Shown: positions 17,608-28,300 of the stretch, one piece after another
Position numbering within the stretch: the stretch's first letter is position 1
Layout of the letters: every line of letters starts with the position of its first letter
DNA from: Actinomycetes bacterium
Lineage (GTDB): Bacteria; Actinomycetota; Actinomycetes; Streptosporangiales; Streptosporangiaceae
DNA length: 64,000 nt
Assembly: GCA_021793235.1 (NCBI GenBank)
Contig: JAJYTD010000008.1
Location: 62,001-126,000 of the forward strand
Direction: 5' to 3'
The notes under the pieces: model-generated
Told to the model about the DNA's origin: nothing
What the model saw: only the letters and a program-made list of their open reading frames with translations
The model's database searches: none
Translations under genes and position numbers: made by a program

Positions 17608-18641
17608 GGCGCCGCCTCACGGGTCGGGCCCGCAGGCGCCGGGGCACCGGCCGCGGCCGCCTCTTCTGCTGACAGTACCCGCACACACGCCGCGGCCCGA
17701 TCCGCCTGCGGGGCGCTCGGGCGGACGGGCCACAGGAGGGGGTCGACCGCGGCGCAGCGGTCTTCGGCGACCGGGCAGCGGGGCCGGAACGTACATCCGG
17801 CGGGGAGGGCGGCCGGATCGGGCGGGTCGCCGGGGAGCCCGCGCGGGGCGCGCCGGGACTTCGGGTCGCCGATCGTGGGGAAGGCCGCGCTCAACGCCGA
17901 ACTGTAGGGGTGGCGGGCGTCGGCGAAGACAGCGGAGGCCGGCCCCTCCTCGACGACCCGTCCGGCGTACATGATGGCCAACCGGTCGCAGGTGTCAGCC
18001 AGGACCGACAGGTCGTGGCTGATCATCAGCATGCTGATGCTCTGTTCGTCGACCAGCCGGTCGATGAGCCGCAGGATCTGCGCCTGGATCATCACGTCCA
18101 GTGCGGTGGTGGGTTCGTCGGCGATGACGATCTGCGGTTCGCAGGCCAGCGCCATCGCGACCATGACGCGCTGGCGCTGGCCGCCGGACAGTTCATGGGG
18201 ATAGGCCTTGGCCCGCCACTGCGGCAGGCCGACCTGGTCGAGGAGCGCACCCACCCGCCGAGCCGCCTCGGCCCGGGTGGCCCCGCGGTGCAACAGGATC
18301 GGTTCGGCGATCTGGTCGCCGACGCGGCGCACGGCGTTGAGGGAGTGCATCGCCCCCTGGAACACGATGGCGGCGCCCGCCCACCGGACAGCGCGCAACC
18401 GTCCCCAGCGCATGGTCAGCACGTCCTCGCCGTCGAGCAGGACGCGCCCGCTCAGCCGGGCCGACTTGGGCAGCAGCCGCAGCAGCGCGAGGGCCACCGT
18501 CGACTTGCCGCAGCCCGACTCGCCGGCCATGCCGAGCGTGCTTCCGGGGGCCAGGGACAGCCCGATCCCCCGGACGGCCGGCACGTCACCGGCCGCGGAC
18601 CGGTAGGTGACGTGGAGGTCTTCGACTTCCAGATGGTTCAC
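17604..18641 (-). CDS. Peptide ABC importer, first ATPase (OppD/DppD type)
   Basis: This 345-residue ATPase shows Walker [11 protein letters not shown]-loop [15 protein letters not shown], signature LSGGQRQR, Walker [12 protein letters not shown], switch His in ISHDLSV and the C-terminal [17 protein letters not shown] extension. I place the start at the GTG at 18641 ([14 protein letters not shown]), which overlaps the permease stop as GTGA. The frame upstream overlaps the permease and is not needed. It is coupled to both neighbours and pairs with the downstream ATPase as a heterodimer on the cytoplasmic face. Confidence 0.94.
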   Translation of the reverse strand: MNHLEVEDLHVTYRSAAGDVPAVRGIGLSLAPGSTLGMAGESGCGKSTVALALLRLLPKSARLSGRVLLDGEDVLTMRWGRLRAVRWAGAAIVFQGAMHSLNAVRRVGDQIAEPILLHRGATRAEAARRVGALLDQVGLPQWRAKAYPHELSGGQRQRVMVAMALACEPQIVIADEPTTALDVMIQAQILRLIDRLVDEQSISMLMISHDLSVLADTCDRLAIMYAGRVVEEGPASAVFADARHPYSSALSAAFPTIGDPKSRRAPRGLPGDPPDPAALPAGCTFRPRCPVAEDRCAAVDPLLWPVRPSAPQADRAAACVRVLSAEEAAAAGAPAPAGPTREAAP

Positions 18642-19546
18642 CGGCGCTCCCGCAGTCGTGGGTTGAACACGGCTTCCACAGCCCGCCCGCACACCGTGAA
18701 GGCGAGCGCGACGAAGGCGATGGCCAGCCCGGGCGGGATCAGGTACCACCAGATTCCGGAGCTGACGGCCCCCGCCGTGCGGGCCTCCTGCAGAATCGCC
18801 CCCCAGGAGATGGTCGCGGGGTCGCCCAGTCCGAGGAAGGCCAGTGTCGATTCCATGATGATCGACTCCGCCACGAGGAGGGTCGTCTGCGCCAGGACGA
18901 CGGGCATCACGTTCGGCAGGACGTGGCGGAGCATGATGTGCCCGTGTCCGCCACCGAGCGCGCGGGCCCGCTCGATGAAGGGGCGCGCCTCCACCGCGAG
19001 GGTCTGCGCGCGCACTATACGGGCCGTTGCCGGCCAGGCCGTCACCCCGATCGCGATGATGATGGTCACCGTGCTGCGGCTCATCACCGCGGCCAGCGCG
19101 ACCGCCATCACCAGGGCGGGAAGCACCGCGAACCAGTCGGTGACGCGCATCAGCACGTTGGCGCTCCAGCCGCCGAAGTGCCCGGCGGTGATGCCGATCA
19201 GAGTGCCCAGCGCGACCGAGACGAATGTGGCCAGGAACCCGACGGTGAGCGAGATGCGGGCGCCCCAGACGACCATGGCGAGCACGGAGCGGCCGAATGC
19301 GTCGGTGCCCAGTGGGTACCGGGCGCTCGGCGATTCGAAGCGTCCGCCGGAGCCCCCCGTGACGGTGAGGCCGGCCGGGTCGATGAACAGCGGTGCGCTG
19401 AGCGCGATCGCGGCGAGCACCACCAGGCCGGCCAGCCCGGCCAGCCCGGCCCGGTTGCGGGCGTACTCGCGGCAGAACTCGGCGAACGCACGGCGGCGCC
19501 GTTCCCAGACCAGAGAGCGGCGTGGCGCCGCGGCCTGGCCGCTCAT
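18638..19546 (-). CDS. Peptide ABC importer, second permease (OppC/DppC type)
   Basis: This 302-residue membrane protein has an N-terminal cytoplasmic arm, a first helix at about residues 29-50 (GLAGLAGLVVLAAIALSAPLF), an outside loop with SPSARYPLGTDAFGRSVLAMVVWGAR, and the core permease helices. The EAA loop reads RARALGGGHGHIMLRHVLPNVMP. About six transmembrane helices are visible. The start ATG at 19546 overlaps the upstream permease stop as ATGA. It forms the heterodimeric channel with the DppB-type permease. Confidence 0.93.
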   Translation of the reverse strand: MSGQAAAPRRSLVWERRRRAFAEFCREYARNRAGLAGLAGLVVLAAIALSAPLFIDPAGLTVTGGSGGRFESPSARYPLGTDAFGRSVLAMVVWGARISLTVGFLATFVSVALGTLIGITAGHFGGWSANVLMRVTDWFAVLPALVMAVALAAVMSRSTVTIIIAIGVTAWPATARIVRAQTLAVEARPFIERARALGGGHGHIMLRHVLPNVMPVVLAQTTLLVAESIIMESTLAFLGLGDPATISWGAILQEARTAGAVSSGIWWYLIPPGLAIAFVALAFTVCGRAVEAVFNPRLRERR

Positions 19547-20586
19547 GTCCGCACCCGCGGATCCAGCAGGGGGTAGACCACGTCGGCCAGGAGGTTCATC
19601 AGGATCACCGCGCCCGCGAAGACGACGAAGAGGGCCTGCACGGTCGGCAGGTCGGGGACCTTGAGCCCGGAGTAGAACAGTGAGCCGAGCCCGGGCCAGG
19701 CGAACACGGTCTCGATGAGGATGACGCCCGACGCCACCCGGCCGAGGTTGAGGAAGATCAGCGTGATGGTGGGCAGCAGCGCGTTGGGCACCGCGTGCCG
19801 ACGCAGCACCAGGGAGTCGCGCAGTCCCTTGGCGCGGGCGGTGGTGAGGTAGTCCGCGCCCATCTCGTCCAGCAGTGACGACCGCATGACCATCATGTAC
19901 TGGGCATAGACCACCGCGACCATGGTGGTGACCGGCAGCACCAGGTGGTGCGCCACGTCCAGGGCGACGGGGAGCGCACCGGTGACGCCCGGCGTCATCA
20001 TCCCGTTCGTGGGAAACAGCCCGATGCCCGAGGCGAACACCACGATCAGCAGGAGGCCGAGCCAGAAGGACGGTACCGAGTACAGGGTCAGCGCCACTCC
20101 CGTGTTGACCCGGTCCATGACCGATCCGCGCCGCCATGCTGCGCCGGTGCCCAGTGACAGCCCGATGAGCGCGGCGACCACCGTCCCGGTTCCGGCGAGC
20201 AGCAGCGTGGGACCGATCCGCTCGGCGATCAGGTCGGCGACGGGGACCCGGTACTGGTAGGAGGTCCCGAAGTCGAACCGGAGCAGGCCCAGGCAGTAGT
20301 CGACGAACTGCTGCGGCAGCGGCTTGTCCAGGCCGAACTCGCGGCGCAGGGCCTCCAGTTGCGCGACGCTCACGTTGCGGCCCTGCGTCAGTGCCTGAAC
20401 GGGGTCGCCGGGCAGCACTCGGAACAGGAAGAAGCTGGTGACCATCACGGCGAGCAGCGACACCGCAGCGGTGAGCAGCCGACCTCCCAGATAACGGAGC
20501 GTCGGGGAGAGGCCGCGGCGGCCGCCCCGGGGCGTGCCCGGGGCGGTGCCGTGTCCGGTTGCGGCCGGGGCGGCGGAACGGGTCAC
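19543..20586 (-). CDS. Peptide ABC importer, first permease (OppB/DppB type)
   Basis: This roughly 347-residue membrane protein begins with about 30 basic, Gly/Pro-rich residues. The first helix is RYLGGRLLTAAVSLLAVMVTS, then FRVLPGDPVQALTQGRNVS, a classic DppB entry. The EAA loop reads TARAKGLRDSLVLRRHAVPNALLP. About six helices are visible. I chose GTG at 20586, five bases after the binding-protein stop; a start within the first 30 residues is also possible. It is coupled to the second permease by an ATGA overlap. Confidence 0.9.
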   Translation of the reverse strand: MTRSAAPAATGHGTAPGTPRGGRRGLSPTLRYLGGRLLTAAVSLLAVMVTSFFLFRVLPGDPVQALTQGRNVSVAQLEALRREFGLDKPLPQQFVDYCLGLLRFDFGTSYQYRVPVADLIAERIGPTLLLAGTGTVVAALIGLSLGTGAAWRRGSVMDRVNTGVALTLYSVPSFWLGLLLIVVFASGIGLFPTNGMMTPGVTGALPVALDVAHHLVLPVTTMVAVVYAQYMMVMRSSLLDEMGADYLTTARAKGLRDSLVLRRHAVPNALLPTITLIFLNLGRVASGVILIETVFAWPGLGSLFYSGLKVPDLPTVQALFVVFAGAVILMNLLADVVYPLLDPRVRT

Positions 20587-20590
20587 CGTG

Positions 20591-22426
20591 TCACTCGCGA
20601 TCGTCGGCGGTCGAGGAGCGCCGCCAGATGAGGAAGGCGCCTCCGGCGACGGCCAGGACGACGGCGGCGGCAAGTCCGGCGATGGCGCCGGTCGACATGC
20701 CCGAGCCGACGCTCGCGCTCGCCGCGACCGGGGTCGCCGAGGAGAGGCTCCAGTGCCCGTCCTGGCCCCAGATGTTGCCGCCGGGGTCGGGCTGGACCTG
20801 AATGGAGCCGATCTGGTCGGAGCGGTAGGCCTCCAGGGTGTCGGCGTAGGTCAGCACGTTGACGACGGCCTCCTCGTAGAGGATCGCCTGCATCTTCTTG
20901 ATGTGTTCGGCGCGCTGTTCGGGGTCGTCGTAGGCGCCGAGCTGCTTCTCGTAGAGTTCGTCGTACTCCTCGTCGCAGAAGTAGGCGTCACCGCGCATCG
21001 TTCCGGGCTCTTCGGGGAGCGCGTCGCAGGTGTGGATACCGAGCACGTAGTCGGGGTCGGGGTTGACGCTCCACCCGGTGAAGATCAGGTCGTACTCGCC
21101 GCTGTGCAGCGCGTCGCTGAGGACTCCGGGGTCGACGGTCCGGTTGTCGATCTCGATGCCGATCTCGGCGAGCCGCTCCTGGAGGAGCTTGCCCATGCTG
21201 ACGTAGTCGGGGCGGTCGTTGTGGACGTGCATGCGCAGTTCCAGGGGGTCGCCGTCGGGCGATTCCCGGACACCGTCCGCACCCATCTCGTAGCCGGCCT
21301 CGTCGAGCATCTCGTTGGCGGCGTCGGCGTCGAAGTCGAGGCGGTCCTGGGCCGCGGGCTCCCAGTGGTAGGTGTCGTAGCGCGCGGGGATGTAGCCCTG
21401 CGCCGGGACCGCGTAGCCGCCGTAGACCTTCTCGACTATTTCGTCCTTGTCGATGGCCCGCATGATGGCCTGGCGCAGCACCTTGTCCTGCAGCGCCGGG
21501 TGCCCGTCGCCGAACTCGTCGCCGTCCCGGGTCCTGGCACCGGGGTTGATGGTGAACGCCTGGAACCGCTTCCCGGTGGCCTGGTTGACGGTGATGTTCT
21601 CCGCGTTCTCCAGGTCGTCGGCCTGGGCCGGAGTGAGCCCGCTGATCAGCGAGACCTCGCCGCTGCGCAGCGCCTCGACTTGGGCGTCCTGCTCGGGCAT
21701 GAAGCGGAACACGAGCCGGTCGAACGCGGGCGGATCCCGCCAGTAGTCCTCGTTGGCCTCCAGGGTGACCGACTGGTTCGGCTGGTGGCCGGTGATGATG
21801 AACGGTCCGCTGCCGACGATGGGAAAGCCCTCATCGTTGTCGAACTCGCCGAAGTCCTCGACCTCCGCCCAGATGTGCTTCGGCACGATCGGGATGTCCA
21901 GGGCGAGCATGGTCGCCTGGGGTTCGGCGAGTCCGATCTCCAGTGTGGTGTCGTCGGGGGCGGTGACCTCCTCGAAGTTGGCGACGAAGTTGCCGTTGGC
22001 GGTGGCCGCGTCCTCGTCCTCCATCATCGTGGTGTAGGTCCAGGCGATGTCCTCGGCCGTGAGCGGCTCGCCGTCGCTCCACCGCACGTCGTCGCGGATC
22101 GTGTAGGTCCAGGTAAGGCCGTCCTCGGAGATGTCCCACGATTCCGCGAGCGCGGGGATGGCCTCGGTGGTCTTGGGGTCGTAGTTGGTCAGGTAGTCGT
22201 AGTTCAGCCGGTGGAGGTTGGTACTGATGAGCCGCTGCGCCAGGAACGGGCTGAGGGAGTCGACCGGCTGCGAGACCGCGATGGTGAGGGTGTCCGGCCC
22301 TCCCTCCCCACCGTCGGCGTTGGCGGTGGCGGTCGGCAGCGCCGAGACGGCGAACGCCATGGCGGCGCCCAGGGCAGGCAGTCGGCGAAAGCGCCTTTGT
22401 CCGGGGGGGTCCTGCTGTGTGACCAT
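20591..22426 (-). CDS. Peptide-binding protein (family 5) with C-terminal membrane anchor
   Basis: This 611-residue extracellular solute-binding protein supplies the importer encoded downstream. A signal peptide covers residues 1-37 (basic RRFRRLP, then a hydrophobic stretch ending ATANA). Family 5 features include DYLTNYDPKTTEAIPALAES, WTYTIRDDVRWSDGEPLTAEDI and IVGSGPFIITGHQPN. There is no lipobox cysteine near the signal cleavage site. The protein instead ends with a helix GAIAGLAAAVVLAVAGGAF and an LIWRRSS basic stop, so it should be held by a C-terminal anchor. That is unusual for a Gram-positive binding protein. The ATG start at 22426 has GAGGGG upstream. Confidence 0.92.
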   Translation of the reverse strand: MVTQQDPPGQRRFRRLPALGAAMAFAVSALPTATANADGGEGGPDTLTIAVSQPVDSLSPFLAQRLISTNLHRLNYDYLTNYDPKTTEAIPALAESWDISEDGLTWTYTIRDDVRWSDGEPLTAEDIAWTYTTMMEDEDAATANGNFVANFEEVTAPDDTTLEIGLAEPQATMLALDIPIVPKHIWAEVEDFGEFDNDEGFPIVGSGPFIITGHQPNQSVTLEANEDYWRDPPAFDRLVFRFMPEQDAQVEALRSGEVSLISGLTPAQADDLENAENITVNQATGKRFQAFTINPGARTRDGDEFGDGHPALQDKVLRQAIMRAIDKDEIVEKVYGGYAVPAQGYIPARYDTYHWEPAAQDRLDFDADAANEMLDEAGYEMGADGVRESPDGDPLELRMHVHNDRPDYVSMGKLLQERLAEIGIEIDNRTVDPGVLSDALHSGEYDLIFTGWSVNPDPDYVLGIHTCDALPEEPGTMRGDAYFCDEEYDELYEKQLGAYDDPEQRAEHIKKMQAILYEEAVVNVLTYADTLEAYRSDQIGSIQVQPDPGGNIWGQDGHWSLSSATPVAASASVGSGMSTGAIAGLAAAVVLAVAGGAFLIWRRSSTADDRE

Positions 22427-22663
22427 GGATTGTCCAACCCCTCTGGATGGTGGGGAGACGGGATCTGGCCGTCTGTTGTTGGTTGTTTACCAGCGCGGCC
22501 GGAAAAGCGTCAACGATTTACACTTCCCCTGTCACACAATGTTCACGCCGCCCCAATTGCCGTCGTCGCTTCCGCCGGAGTACCGTGCTCTGCCCGCCTT
22601 TACGGCCCGGTGGAAAACCACCTGGATTCGCCAGGGATGTCGACGCCCGCTACGGTTCCGCCC

Positions 22664-23377
22664 ATGATGGGGCACTCTCACGCGCTGAGCGGCGTGGTCG
22701 GATGGATGGCGATCGTTCCTTTGGTCCAGGGAACGGAGTTCCTCGGCATCCGATTCGACCTCGGCCCCGGTGAGATCATCGCGGGCGCGCTGGTCTGCGC
22801 GGGTGCGGCCCTTATCCCCGACCTGGACCACAAGAGCTCCACCATCACCCAGACCTACGGCGTGGTCACCCAGGTCCTCAGCTCCCTGTTCAACTGGCTG
22901 TTCGGCGGGCACCGGAACGGAACCCACTCGCTGCTGTTCGCACTGCTCATGGGCGGCGCGGCGCAGGCTCTCGCCCTCTGGTCGGATTTGGCGGTGCAGA
23001 TCTTCGTCTTCCTGCTGATCGGCATCGCCTTCAACGGCCTCGGGTTCGGGATGGAGAAGAACCGCGTCGCCGCGGAGATCATCAACGCCATGGCCACAGC
23101 GGGCATCACGCTCGCCCTCTACTCCGCGGGGACCGACTACTCCTGGATGGGCCTGGCTGTGGCGTTCGGCTGCCTGCTGCACTTCATCGGCGACATGGCC
23201 ACCCAGATGGGCGTTCCTCTGCTATGGCCGGTCAGCAAGTACCGCTTCGGCCAGAACATCGGCTTCACCACCGACGGCAAGGTGGAGCGCAACGTCGTCA
23301 CGCCGGTGCTGACGATCGCCATCATCCTCTACTCGTTCTACCTGTTCCCGTGGCCGGAGCTGCTGCCCGAATCCTGA
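22664..23377 (+). CDS. YdjM-like membrane-bound metal-dependent hydrolase
   Basis: This 237-residue integral membrane protein starts MMGHSHALSG, with histidines that open the family's metal site. ALIPDLDHKSSTITQ, GGHRNGTHSLLF and LLHFIGDMATQMGVPLLWP carry the remaining conserved Asp and His residues. It matches the YdjM/DUF457 group of putative membrane-bound hydrolases, of which E. coli YdjM is SOS-regulated. About five or six transmembrane segments are seen. The substrate is unknown. An in-frame ATG at 22637 would add nine residues. It is divergent from the peptide-binding protein. Confidence 0.85.
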   Translation: MMGHSHALSGVVGWMAIVPLVQGTEFLGIRFDLGPGEIIAGALVCAGAALIPDLDHKSSTITQTYGVVTQVLSSLFNWLFGGHRNGTHSLLFALLMGGAAQALALWSDLAVQIFVFLLIGIAFNGLGFGMEKNRVAAEIINAMATAGITLALYSAGTDYSWMGLAVAFGCLLHFIGDMATQMGVPLLWPVSKYRFGQNIGFTTDGKVERNVVTPVLTIAIILYSFYLFPWPELLPES

Positions 23378-23446
23378 CCCCGAAGGTTCCGCGGCACGGC
23401 GCCCGCCCGGCGTGACCGGCCCAACGGCTGCCGCTACGCTGATCGC

Positions 23447-24109
23447 GTGACACGTACCACGGAGACCCTCACCCCGGAACTGCACGCCTACCTGGTGGCC
23501 CACAGCGCCCCGGTCGACGATGTCCTGCACGACCTCGCCGCGGAGACCGCACGGCTGTTCCCCGACAGGGTCGGCCTGCAGATCGGCCCCGAACAGGGCA
23601 CCTTCATGACCCTGCTGGCGCGGCTCAGCGGCGCCCGCGACGTCGTCGAGATCGGCACGTTCACCGGCTACTCCTCGATCTGCCTGGCCCGCGGCATCCC
23701 CGCCGACGGCACCCTGCTGGCCTGCGACACCAGTGAGGAGTGGACCTCTGTGGCGCGCCGCTACTGGGAGCGCGCGAAGGTCGCCGACAAGGTGACGCTG
23801 CGGCTGGGCCCGGCGCTGGACACGCTGCGCGCCCTGCCCGAGGAGCCGCAGTTCGACCTGGCCTTCATCGACGCCGACAAGGAGGGCTATGTCGGCTACT
23901 GGGACGAACTGGTGCCGCGGATCCGCCCGGGCGGTGCGCTGCTGGTCGACAACACCCTCTCGCACGGGCGGGTGATCGACCCCTCCGAGACCTCCGCCCC
24001 CGTACAGGGCATCCGCGACTTCAACGACCACGCCCTCGCCGACGACCGGGTCGACCTCGTCCTGCTGCCCATCGGCGACGGACTCACCCTGGCGCACAAG
24101 AAGGCGTAA
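23447..24109 (+). CDS. O-methyltransferase, caffeoyl-CoA type
   Basis: This 220-residue class I methyltransferase of the small cation-dependent O-methyltransferase family transfers a methyl group from SAM to a catechol-like hydroxyl. Motifs are QGTFMTLLARL, VVEIGTFTGYSSICLARG (SAM site), the metal-binding DLAFIDADKEGYVGYWD and GGALLVDNTLSHGRV. The start is GTG at 23447. The natural substrate is not predictable. It lies upstream of sbcD on the same strand, with about 120 bases between. Confidence 0.92.
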   Translation: MTRTTETLTPELHAYLVAHSAPVDDVLHDLAAETARLFPDRVGLQIGPEQGTFMTLLARLSGARDVVEIGTFTGYSSICLARGIPADGTLLACDTSEEWTSVARRYWERAKVADKVTLRLGPALDTLRALPEEPQFDLAFIDADKEGYVGYWDELVPRIRPGGALLVDNTLSHGRVIDPSETSAPVQGIRDFNDHALADDRVDLVLLPIGDGLTLAHKKA

Positions 24110-24231
24110 CCCCGCCGACGCGTCCGCGCCGGTCGGCACGTCCGCGCCGAACTGTTGCGGTCCCGTTTCACCGAACAGATCCGCGTGGATTCCCGGACAT
24201 ACCGGCCGCCTCTCCAGTAACCTGCCGGACC

Positions 24232-25383
24232 ATGCGGCTCTTGCACACCTCGGACTGGCACCTGGGGCGGTCGTTCCACCGGGAGAACCTGATCGACGCG
24301 CAGGCGGCGTTCATCGACCACCTCATCGACACCATCCGCGCCGAGCGGATCGACGTGGTGGTGGTGTCCGGCGACCTCTACGACCGCGCGCTGCCGCCCC
24401 TCGACGCCGTCCGGCTGTTCGGCGAGGCACTGCGCCGCATCCGCGACACCGGGGCCCGGGCCGTCCTCATCAGCGGCAACCACGACTCCATGGTGCGGTT
24501 GGGCTATGCCACCGAACTCATCGACGCCTCCGGTGTGCACGTGCGCAGTTCACTGGAATGCGTCGGCGAGCCCGTGCTGATCGACGATGCGCACGGCCCC
24601 GTCGCCTTCTACGGCATCCCCTACCTGGAACCCGAGATCGCCCGGCACCACTGGCGGCTCACCGAGCGCGGCCACCCCGCCGTCCTCGGCCACGCCATGC
24701 AACGGGTCCGGTCCGACCTGGCCACCCGCCCCGCGGGCACCCGGTCGGTGGTCCTCTCCCACGCCTTCGTCAGCGGGGCAGAGCCCTCCGACAGCGAACG
24801 CGACATCTCCGTGGGCGGCGCCGCACACGTGCCCGCGTCGGTCTTCGACGGCGCCGACTACACAGCGCTCGGCCACTTGCACGGCCGCCAGCGCATGACC
24901 GACACCGTGCGCTACTCCGGGTCTCCCCTGGCCTACTCCTTCTCCGAAGAACACCACGTGAAGGGATGCTGGATCCTGGACCTGGACGCCTCAGGGCTCG
25001 CCTCGGCCGCGTTCGCCGAAGCACCCGTCCCCCGGCCGATCGCCCGCATCTCCGGGCGGATCGACGACCTGCTCACCGCGCCGCGGTGGGAGCGCTACAC
25101 AGACCACTGGCTGCAGATCACCCTCACCGACCCGATCCGCCCGGTGTTTCCCATGGACCGGCTCCGCGAGCGCTTCCCGCACGCCCTCTCCCTCGGCTTC
25201 GCCCCGGATGAGGACCGCGCCCGCGACGACCGCACGTGGACACGGCGCGTCGCCGACCGGTCCGGACCGGACCTGGCCATGGACTTCATCGACTGGGCCC
25301 GGGGGGCACCGCCCACCGACGAGGAGCGGCGCCTGGTGCGCACCGCTTTCGAGGAGGTCCGGATGCGGGAGGCCACGCGCTGA
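24232..25383 (+). CDS. sbcD: Nuclease SbcCD subunit D
   Basis: This 383-residue Mre11-like phosphoesterase is the nuclease subunit of SbcCD, which opens DNA hairpins and trims protein-blocked ends. The five phosphoesterase motifs are present: DWHLG, GDLYDRA, GNHDSMV, VLSHAFV and ALGHLHG. The ATG is at 24232, after a stretch with only weak ribosome-site resemblance. Its stop overlaps the sbcC start as TGATG, so the subunits are made together. The C-terminal 110 residues form the capping region that contacts SbcC. Confidence 0.95.
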   Translation: MRLLHTSDWHLGRSFHRENLIDAQAAFIDHLIDTIRAERIDVVVVSGDLYDRALPPLDAVRLFGEALRRIRDTGARAVLISGNHDSMVRLGYATELIDASGVHVRSSLECVGEPVLIDDAHGPVAFYGIPYLEPEIARHHWRLTERGHPAVLGHAMQRVRSDLATRPAGTRSVVLSHAFVSGAEPSDSERDISVGGAAHVPASVFDGADYTALGHLHGRQRMTDTVRYSGSPLAYSFSEEHHVKGCWILDLDASGLASAAFAEAPVPRPIARISGRIDDLLTAPRWERYTDHWLQITLTDPIRPVFPMDRLRERFPHALSLGFAPDEDRARDDRTWTRRVADRSGPDLAMDFIDWARGAPPTDEERRLVRTAFEEVRMREATR

Positions 25384-28300
25384 TGCTGCTGCACACCCTC
25401 ACCGTCCAGGCGTTCGGGCCGTTCGCCGGCACCGAGACCGTCGACTTCGACCGGCTCGGCGCGGGCGGGCTGTTCCTCATCCACGGTCCCACCGGCGCCG
25501 GCAAGACCTCTGTCCTCGACGCCGTGTGCTTCGCCCTCTACGGGCGGGTTCCGGGTGCGCGCGAGGACGCCCGGTCACCGCGGAGCAACCACGCACCACC
25601 CGATCGACGCCCCGAGGTGGCCCTGGAGGCCACCATCCGGGGACGGCGGCTGTCGATCACCCGTTCGCCGCGGTGGCAACGGCCGAAGAAGCGCGGCACC
25701 GGTACCACCGAGGAGAAGGCCAAGGTCGTCGTCGAAGAACGCGTCGACGGCCAGTGGCGGGGGTTGACCAACCGCCCCGATGAGGCCGGGCAGCTCATCA
25801 GCGACCTGCTGGGCCTGTCCCTACCCCAGTTCTGCCAGATCGTGCTGCTCCCCCAGGGGGAGTTCGCGCGGTTCCTGCGGGCCGACGCCAGGGAGCGGCG
25901 CGACTCCCTGGAGCGCCTCTTCAGCACCGGCGTCTTCGCCCGGGTAGAGGAATGGCTCAGCGAGCACGCCCGCGGGCTCAGGTCCGCGGTGGAGGCCACC
26001 GAGGCCGCCGTTGTCAGCACCGCCGACAGGATCGCCGAGGTCGGCCGCTCCCCCCGGCCCGACATCGACGGGAGCGGTCAGGGCGCGCGAAGGCGTCCGG
26101 GCGGGCCGAGCGGCCTGGATGTGCTGGTTCCGTGGGCCGCCGAGCTCGCCTCGGTCACAGCGGCGACCGCGCACGACGCCGAGCTGGTGGCGTCGGACAT
26201 CATCGGCGAGCGCGACCGGGCCCGGACCGCGTTCGAGCAGGCGCGGGCGCTGCAGGAGCTCCGGGACCGGCATGCCGACGCCGTCCGGCGCGAGGCCGCG
26301 CTCTCTGAGCGCGCCGAGGAGCGGCGGGCGCTCGACCGGGAACTGGCCGACGCCGAACGCGCGGCCGCGGTCGTTGTGCTGCTGGATGCCGAGGAGTCCC
26401 GCCGCACCCGGATGGACAAGGCCGAACTGACCGCGGACGAACGCCTCACCCTTGTCGCCGGGCTCGTGGACGCCCCGGAGGAGGCCGGATCCCCGCGTCG
26501 GACCGAACACGACCGGCTGCGATGGGCCGAACGGCTGCGCCGAGACGAGATCGCTCGCCTGGAGAGCCTGCGCGGCGACGCCGACCGGCGCTTCGCCCTG
26601 CAGAGCGAGATCAGTGAGCTCGACACCCGGATCGAAGCCGCGAAGCAGGAACTGGCGCAGTGCCGGCAGCGCACCGCCGAACTCCCCGAGCAGCGCACGC
26701 GGTTCGCCGCGGAACTGGAGGAGGCCCGGGAACGCACCGGGGCCCGGGACGGCGCCACCGCCGCCCTGGAGCTCGCCCGGCAGCGCCAGGAGGCCGCGCG
26801 GTCGAGTGCCGCGCTGGAGACGGAGCTGGCAGCAGCCGACCAATGGCGTATCGCGGCCGTCGACGCCGACCAGGCGGCGCGGGAGGCCCTGCTGGAGATC
26901 CAGCGGCGGCGTATCGAAGGCATGGCGGCCGAGCTCGCCGCCTCACTCGAAGCCGGGAGGCCGTGCCCGGTCTGCGGTTCTGTGCAGCACCCTGTGCCCG
27001 CGGCGAGCAGCGCCGAACGGCCGACCGCCGAAGACGAGGAGAAGTCCCAGCTCGCTTCCGAGGCGGCGCGGGAGCAGCGCATCAGCGCCGAGAACGCGGT
27101 CGCCTCGCTGGCCGAGCGGCTCACCGCGGCACGGACCGCCTCAGGAGGGCTGGGCGAGCCGGAGGCCCGCGATCTGGTGGCCGAGTACCACAGGGAACTG
27201 GCGGAGATCGATGCCGCGGCCGCGCGGGTCGCGCACCTGACCGAACAGCTCGGTGCGCTCGACGCCGCGCTGGAGGAGGCGCGTTCCCGCGAATCGGACC
27301 TCGGCCGGGAACTGGCCGAGCTCACCGAACGCCGCGCCGCGCGCACGGAGGAGTCGGATCGGCTCACCGAGCGGCTCGACACCGCCCGCGGCGACGACCC
27401 CGACCTGGCAAGCAGGATCACCCGGATCGGCGGCGAGGCCGACCTGCTGGCATCGGCCGCGGAAGCGCTGGACCAGCGCGCCGTCGCAGCCGAGGAACTG
27501 CACAACGCGGAACAGGAGGCGCGGCGCGGTCTCGCAGAGGCCGGATTCGCCGACGCCGCGCAGGCGCGGGCCGCCGAGCGAAGTGCGGACCAGCGCCGAT
27601 CCCTGCGCGAACGCGCACGCGCCTACGACGACGAGCGGGCCGCCGTCCGCGCGGAACTCGACGATCCCACGCTGACCGAAGCCGCCGCACATCCCGCTCC
27701 CGACCTGCCCGGCCTCCAGCACACCCTGCGCACCGCGGAAGAGGCGGCCGAGGCCGCGCTGACCTGGCGGGACCGCCTCTCCCAGCGGGCCGGGCGGCTG
27801 GCCGACCTACGCGCCGAACTCCAAACGCGGCTTTTCGCCTCGCGTCCGGCCCGGCAGCGGCACGCCGTGGCCGACGGCCTCGCCCGGCTGGCCGCCGGAA
27901 CCGCGCAGGACAACCGCGAGAACGTCCGGCTGTCGGCTTATGTCCTGGCCGCTCGCCTGGAGAGGGTGGTGGACGCGGCCAACGACCGGCTGACGACGAT
28001 GTCGGCCGGGCGCTACGAACTCCGGCACACTGTCGACAAGGCCGCGGGCGACCGCTCCCATTCCGGCGGCGGGCTGGGCCTGCGCGTCCTGGACGCCTGG
28101 ACCGGTCAGGAACGCGACCCGGCGACCCTTTCGGGTGGCGAGACGTTCATCTGCTCACTCTCCCTGGCCCTGGGCCTGGGCGACGTGGCCACCCAGGAGG
28201 CGGGCGGCACCGGAATCGACACCCTGTTCGTGGACGAGGGCTTTGGCACCCTGGACGAGGACACCCTGGAGGAGGTCCTGGAGGTGCTCGACTCCCTGCG

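Noticed and set aside
20534-22636. Long plus-strand frame upstream of the YdjM-like gene
   Set aside because: It mirrors the peptide-binding protein gene on the other strand; only the part from 22637 or 22664 is coding.
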